Shown: in pieces, positions 59,651 through 64,000 of the stretch | How positions within the stretch are numbered: position 1 is the first letter of the stretch | How the letters are laid out: every line of letters begins with the position of its first letter | NCBI GenBank assembly: GCA_025201845.1 | Contig: MU603934.1 | Span: 1 to 64,000 of the forward strand | Direction: 5' to 3' | Origin: Martensiomyces pterosporus | Taxonomy: Eukaryota > Kickxellomycota > Kickxellomycetes > Kickxellales > Kickxellaceae | DNA: 64,000 nt | The notes under the pieces: model-generated | What the model was told of the DNA's origin: nothing | What the model saw: only the letters and a program-made list of their open reading frames with translations | Database searches by the model: none | Position numbers and translations under genes: made by a program

Positions 59651-61420
59651 TTACTCGTCGTCCGCAGGAACCTGGTACTCAAAGGCAACATCCCACCGAG
59701 AGCCAGGAGCGGATGCGCTAACATACTTGACAAACTTGACAACACCTGGCTCGCGCATCACGACGTTAAGGGTGTTCCACGCAGCAGGGACGGTCAGCAG
59801 AATGCCGTCTTCTTCTGTCCTTCTGTACACGCTGCCGTCGTTAGAAGCCTCGTCGTCCTCATCGCCGCCGTCGACATAGCACTGGTATCCGCCAACCGCG
59901 CCATCAGCCCACTCAGCGGGAGATCCCACAAAGGACAGCACAGCATCAAGCGTGGTTGTCTTGCTGCCGTCAGGAGTGCCTAGCGTATAGTCAAGGCCCG
60001 AGCGGAATCGGCGGACCATGCCGCGGCGTGCGGCAATGGTCAGTGTGGTGATGGTGCTGAGCCAGCGAGCGTAGGCCCCGCTGGCAAACAGGTCATCGCG
60101 GAGCGCCGCCAGCAGCTCAGCTGTCTTGTCCTCGGTCTCCCTGACATCCTCGTGCCTGGTCTTGCCATTGGACACGCCCTCAGCTGCGTTGGCCATATCA
60201 GGGCCATCGAGGCGCATAAAGCGACGGATGACAGGAGAGCCAAAGGCGTGCCAGCGACCGCGCTCGCCAGTGCCATGGGGAGGAATATCCGTACCGCACA
60301 TACCATCGTGAGAGTCAATGTCCCTCAGCCCGCTCTGCAAAACCTCGGCGGTTGCCTTGTTGAGGAACTCCCCCAGCTGGATGTTGGAATCTTCGGCAAA
60401 CTTCTCCGCTATCTGGCCCATGATCTTCGCGTCAAGATAGTCTGGGTTTAGGTACTTGGCCAGCAGCCCCCTATCGTCCTCTGTCAGCGTCGTTGTGTCG
60501 TCAACGGGTGTCGGGTATTCAGTGTACTTGTCGCCAGAGCAGCCGGCTGCACGCTGGCGCTTAGCCTCAATCTGGCTCAGCGTCGACACAGCACCGTTCG
60601 TCCACAGACGCTTCATCTGGTCGTGTTCATACCCGGGCTCTCCCGGCTGCGGGAAATGGAACCAGCCCTGGATGCTGAGTCTCTCCCTACCTGCTCCCGC
60701 GACCTCCTCGACCGAGTGGTGGCTCTCTCCGGGAAGCACCGTAAAGAAAACAATCTGGTTCCACCTGATGGGGATTCTCTTTGTAGGGCTGACAGCAGGC
60801 GCCCATGAGTTCTCAGACTCACGCGGGTACAGTTCCAAGTGGCCGCCGTCCTTGGGTTCCCAGCCCTTGCCGTCATTGATCTCGGGGTCTGGCAGGTAGA
60901 TGATATACGAGACCCGGCGGTCTCCGATGACATCGTCATGCAGAAGCAGATGGTCGCGCTGCTTGTACCTGTTGGTGCTCATGTCAGTGCGCGATCCAGA
61001 GAGCGGGCCACATCCAGTGACCCTGGACACAAAGTCCCTGAACTCCTGGGAGTAGATGGCGTCCCTGAGCTTTTGCAGGTTAGGCAGCTGTCTTTTTTCC
61101 TCCTCGGGCAGCCCATCGAGGTTGGCCAGATCGCCCGACTGGTGGTACTTGAAGATATCAGTCTCCTTTTGCGTGAAGTGCAGCTTCTCTATCATCTCGT
61201 TGCGCACGCCCTGGAGCAGCTCCTCGTCGCAGAAAGGCGCGATGTGGCAGTGGTGGTACGGCTGTGATGTGGCAAACTCCTCGGACAGCTTGTCGACACC
61301 GTCGAACAGTCCCTTTTTGAAGCACGCGGCCGCATCGAACGCCTCGCCGCGCGCCTTTTTTGCTGGTGCTAGCTCAGTGTCAGCAGCAGGGCGTTTTTGC
61401 TCTGCGTCAATCGCAACCAT
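59651..61420 (-). CDS. TPA1: Prolyl 3,4-dihydroxylase Tpa1/Ofd1 (2-oxoglutarate/Fe(II) oxygenase)
   Basis: The ATG at 61420 gives 589 residues, the frame being open further upstream only by chance. The N-terminal dioxygenase domain has the iron ligands H161 and D163 (HLLLHDDVIGDRRVSYIIYLP) and H234/H235 (PGESHHSVEEV), and the 2-oxoglutarate Arg R247 (RERLSIQGWFHF). The second, non-catalytic double-stranded beta-helix domain fills the C-terminal half, as in yeast Tpa1. The orthologues hydroxylate a proline of ribosomal protein uS12 (Rps23) and affect translation termination and mRNA poly(A) length; in fission yeast Ofd1 also controls sterol/oxygen responses. It converges on the oxidase gene. 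Confidence 0.93.
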   Translation of the reverse strand: MVAIDAEQKRPAADTELAPAKKARGEAFDAAACFKKGLFDGVDKLSEEFATSQPYHHCHIAPFCDEELLQGVRNEMIEKLHFTQKETDIFKYHQSGDLANLDGLPEEEKRQLPNLQKLRDAIYSQEFRDFVSRVTGCGPLSGSRTDMSTNRYKQRDHLLLHDDVIGDRRVSYIIYLPDPEINDGKGWEPKDGGHLELYPRESENSWAPAVSPTKRIPIRWNQIVFFTVLPGESHHSVEEVAGAGRERLSIQGWFHFPQPGEPGYEHDQMKRLWTNGAVSTLSQIEAKRQRAAGCSGDKYTEYPTPVDDTTTLTEDDRGLLAKYLNPDYLDAKIMGQIAEKFAEDSNIQLGEFLNKATAEVLQSGLRDIDSHDGMCGTDIPPHGTGERGRWHAFGSPVIRRFMRLDGPDMANAAEGVSNGKTRHEDVRETEDKTAELLAALRDDLFASGAYARWLSTITTLTIAARRGMVRRFRSGLDYTLGTPDGSKTTTLDAVLSFVGSPAEWADGAVGGYQCYVDGGDEDDEASNDGSVYRRTEEDGILLTVPAAWNTLNVVMREPGVVKFVKYVSASAPGSRWDVAFEYQVPADDE

Positions 61421-62866
61421 GGTCTGTCGTTTTGTACACTGCGGATGAAAAGGAGCAGGGATAGCGGCGAGAGGCAATAACAGCACAGCGGTGGGGCAGA
61501 GTGGAGCAGAAGAGAGAAGGGCTGTGTGGCGAGTCTCAAGGGGCAGGCGCGCCTTTTTCAAGCCTTTGAGGTCATGCCGGCCAAGTGGAACTTGGCTCCC
61601 CCACTCGGACAAGACTGGCAAATTTTTTTTTGTTCCATCGCATCTAATTAGCCAGCGATGCTACATGCAGGAAATATGGTTGCAGGGCTGTGGATCAGCG
61701 GGCTTGAGAATGGACGTGGTGGCCGGACACCTGTGAAACGCGCCAGCCGGCATGGGCAAAGCAAGCAGCTGGCGAGCGAGGCTCTGTGGAGTGCAGCAGC
61801 CGTGCGGCTGAGAGATGTGGGTTTGCTGGCCGCGAGCCACAGCCAGAGCTATCCGCGCTGCGCGGAGTCCTGCCAATCCTGCTCAGCGATACACCTGGGG
61901 AGCGCAACGCTCAGGACCTCGAGAGCCAGCCCCACCAGCCACTCGCAGGCGGAAGCCCGGATCCAGCCTGGCCATCGGGCCTCTTTAAGGTGGCTGTCGC
62001 CCGATGTGTCCAGAGCGCGGCCTTGGCTGCTGAGGATACATCGTCATGGATGATCGACCAGGACCAGGCATGTATTTTTAGCGCCACATGTCGCATGCGA
62101 TCGGCTCGCAAACCACATCACCACTGCCGCATTCGGCAGCGAGGGGGCTGCAAAGCGCGCGGATTTGCTTGGCTGCTGAGGAGCAGGAAGCAGGATGGGT
62201 TCCATGCATGTCCAGACACGCGCGTGCTTCCACTGCGGCTGTAGCTCGAGCGGCGCGGAGGGCGTTTTGTCGCTGCGCGGACAATCGCCTCTGCCGAAAA
62301 CAACAAACCCCAAGGCACAAGCCTCTGCCTTCACCCTCATGCGTGGACATGGGCTGCGGTGATTTGTGTTTGGCGCGTAAAGCAGACGTGGGCCGCCCAT
62401 TGCTGCGTCCCTTCCCCGGCAGCCGCGGCGCTGTTGGCATCTTGGACTGCTTATCTGGTTTGTGCATCTGAGCGGCGCGGCACTCCGATCAACCCCTGCC
62501 CATCCTCGTTCTCTTCCTCCTCTGCCCTTTTCTTCTTCTGCCGCTGTCCACTGCTCTAATTTGAATATACTGCCACATAAACAGCTTGCTTTCCCAGTGC
62601 TGCCTGCCAGATGTATGCTGCCGCAACCACGTCCTTTTCCACACTGCAAGTACTCTGTGCACACTATTGCCACCATCGCTATATCAGCTGCCCACACACC
62701 AGAGAAACAACGTCTTTCTTTTTCTAAACACGGAGCCATCCAGCAGCAGCAGAATTAGCACTGCACTGTTTCTCCAGCTGTTAGATTTTGTCTTTCTAGC
62801 GTTTGCCAGCTATTCACAGCCTTGTACAAGTGCACCGTGTCTCACAAGATTGACCTGGGTGCTGAG
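61421..62866. other. Intergenic region (1.4 kb), nothing recognised
   Basis: This is a divergent promoter region between the dioxygenase gene and the orphan membrane-protein gene. Frames on both strands overlap and have no motif. Confidence 0.5.
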
Positions 62867-63795
62867 ATGGCGACTGCACTCAATGCCTTTCTTTCCTGGC
62901 TTACCAAAGCAGCGAGCTACACATTTGTTCCGCTTTCTACCTGTGTCTCTTCGTTGTCTTCATCACCGTTGATTTGGGCTGGAGCTGCTGTCACTGGCAT
63001 CTGTCTGGCCAGCGTATTGTGCGGGATCGTAATTATTACAAAGTAAGTGGCAAGCGAATTACTGTGCACAAAAAAATTGAAATTTGTAGAGATAATGCAA
63101 ACATCTCACAAGTGCAGCAACTGGTGTCTGTCCATTGATGCGCTACTACTTCTTCAGCTAATCTGCTTGGCGCATCTGGATATTTTGCTACTTGTTTCTT
63201 GGCTGCTTATGCTATTGTCCGCATTGTCTACTGCCCTTGCGTATGTTTCGTCTGTAGAAGGGCGAGAGGCGGGGGAGCTAGGCGCCGGTCAAGAGCAGGA
63301 GGGCTGGGCATTCACCACCCCATTTCGTCGCCGACCAGGGGTCGCAGATGCCACAGCTCTTCTGCCCTGCTGTTCAGCGAGTCTACGCCGCTACTGATGG
63401 AGCGAGGCCAGGAGTTCTTTGCGACTCCCAAAGAGTACCACAGTGGGCCCAAAAAGGCAGGCGGCGGCGTGGGGACTCGGCAAAAGGCGAGGGCGCAGCG
63501 GCGGATCTACACCGAGCCCACTATTTCGATCTTGGAGACCTTGCCTGAGCTCGACAGCGACATTGAGAGCCACGATGACCCGGTGCTGCGGGCGGCAAAC
63601 CAGACAGGCAGGCAGGCACCTCAGGGCACAGGGACTCCGCGGGTGTCGGTTGCCTCTACAGTGTGCGGGGATGTATTGCCAGCGCCGAGCACCGCCACTG
63701 GCGGGAATGCAAAACACTCTTCCGAGCGGCAGACATTTCCTACTGCGTGGACGGACAGCGCCGACACATGGACGATATGCGACATGCCGCGGTAG
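62867..63795 (+). CDS. Orphan single-pass membrane protein, two exons
   Basis: Exon 1 is 62867-63042 and exon 2 63258-63795; the joined protein has 237 residues. Exon 1 ends in a membrane helix (IWAGAAVTGICLASVLCGIVII, about 36-57) followed by Lys, and exon 2 continues with a basic RARGGGARRRSR segment, as expected for the cytoplasmic side of a type III membrane protein. The rest is Ser/Thr/Pro-rich with an acidic patch (PELDSDIESHDD) and no known domain. Donor GTAAGT and acceptor TGTAG agree in phase. Another acceptor further upstream is possible. I do not recognise the family. Confidence 0.55.
63043..63257 (+). other. 215-bp intron in the orphan membrane-protein gene
   Basis: Donor GTAAGT at 63043 and acceptor CTGTAG ending at 63257; the joined codon is AA|A (Lys). 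The sequence between has in-frame stops. Confidence 0.6.
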
Positions 63796-63851
63796 CGTTG
63801 GGTGTTTATGCGTTTTGGAAATTGTCTACTCGGGTATATCGACTCTGCATA

Positions 63852-64000
63852 CTACAGTTTCAAAATAATACAATCAGCGTCCGTGCCAGAACGGCCGCGT
63901 GCTGCATCGACAACCGTCGCCGTAGCCACGCAGAACTCCTCCGGGATGCCCGGATCCCTATAGATGAACAGGTCCAGGGAAGGTATGTATGCGATGAGCA
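63852..64000 (-). CDS. 3' end of an unidentified gene running off the right edge
   Basis: The last 49 codons are open on the minus strand and end at a TAG (63852-63854). They read LIAYIPSLDLFIYRDPGIP, then EEFCVATATVVDAARGRSG and a final DADCIILKL. This composition looks coding, with strong third-position GC, but the fragment is too short to name. Confidence 0.55.
   Translation of the reverse strand, partial: LIAYIPSLDLFIYRDPGIPEEFCVATATVVDAARGRSGTDADCIILKL

Noticed and set aside
1..64000. tRNA genes
   Set aside because: No GGTTCGANNCC box with a matching A-box was noticed on either strand by eye; a tRNAscan-SE run would be decisive.

Overview
The window is nuclear DNA of a fungus. The gene set is fungal: a Zn2Cys6 transcription factor, a TOK-type potassium channel, homoserine O-acetyltransferase, the mitochondrial succinate/fumarate carrier, a vacuolar PQ-loop transporter, Nop12, Swt1, a Tpa1-like dioxygenase and a DUF3605 protein. 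Genes are compact and mostly intronless; four have GT-AG introns I could place by reading-frame phase, and one of these is tentative. Base composition is moderately GC-rich. This density and intron poverty, with a GatC subunit, a NOX-type oxidase and a bacterial-looking dicarboxylate/amino-acid symporter, fit an early-diverging zygomycete-grade fungus such as Kickxellales. That placement is inference from gene style, not a database match. No tRNA, rRNA, transposon or CRISPR array was seen.

Layout. 0-17 kb: TAD2, ceramide synthase (LAG1), a possible tiny spliced gene, a Ufo1-like F-box/WD40/UIM protein, a HIT protein, an F-box protein, alkaline ceramidase, two tandem GT25 glycosyltransferase paralogues, a sequencing gap (10 N) flanked by a 457-bp near-identical duplication, an LRR protein and mitochondrial GatC. 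18-33 kb: amino-acid permease, DAACS symporter, a secreted GH37 trehalase-like protein, a DUF3605 protein and a TOK channel. 33-39 kb: a spliced HD-domain phosphohydrolase, Nop12 and Swt1. 39-50 kb: a convergent pair of AVT-type amino-acid transporters, an MFS transporter, an orphan ORF, a PQ-loop transporter and the Sfc1 carrier. 50-64 kb: a spliced Zn2Cys6 regulator, spliced MET2, a NOX-type oxidase, a Tpa1-like dioxygenase, a spliced orphan membrane protein and the 3' end of an unidentified gene at the right edge.

Themes. Sphingolipid metabolism is represented by ceramide synthase and ceramidase about 7 kb apart, which catalyse opposing reactions. Membrane transport is dense: eight transporters or channels lie between 19 and 50 kb, and several are of types that usually handle amino acids at the plasma membrane or vacuole. 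Most genes are arranged as convergent or divergent neighbours with short spacers, and several have a recognisable TATA box 100-300 bp before the start codon.

The most interesting observations are a GT25 paralogue that has lost its acidic motif, a GH37 trehalase whose two catalytic acids appear to be missing, with a degenerate three-fold repeat where one should lie, a zinc-cluster gene whose DNA-binding motif is split by a 552-bp intron, and a bacterial-type symporter gene.
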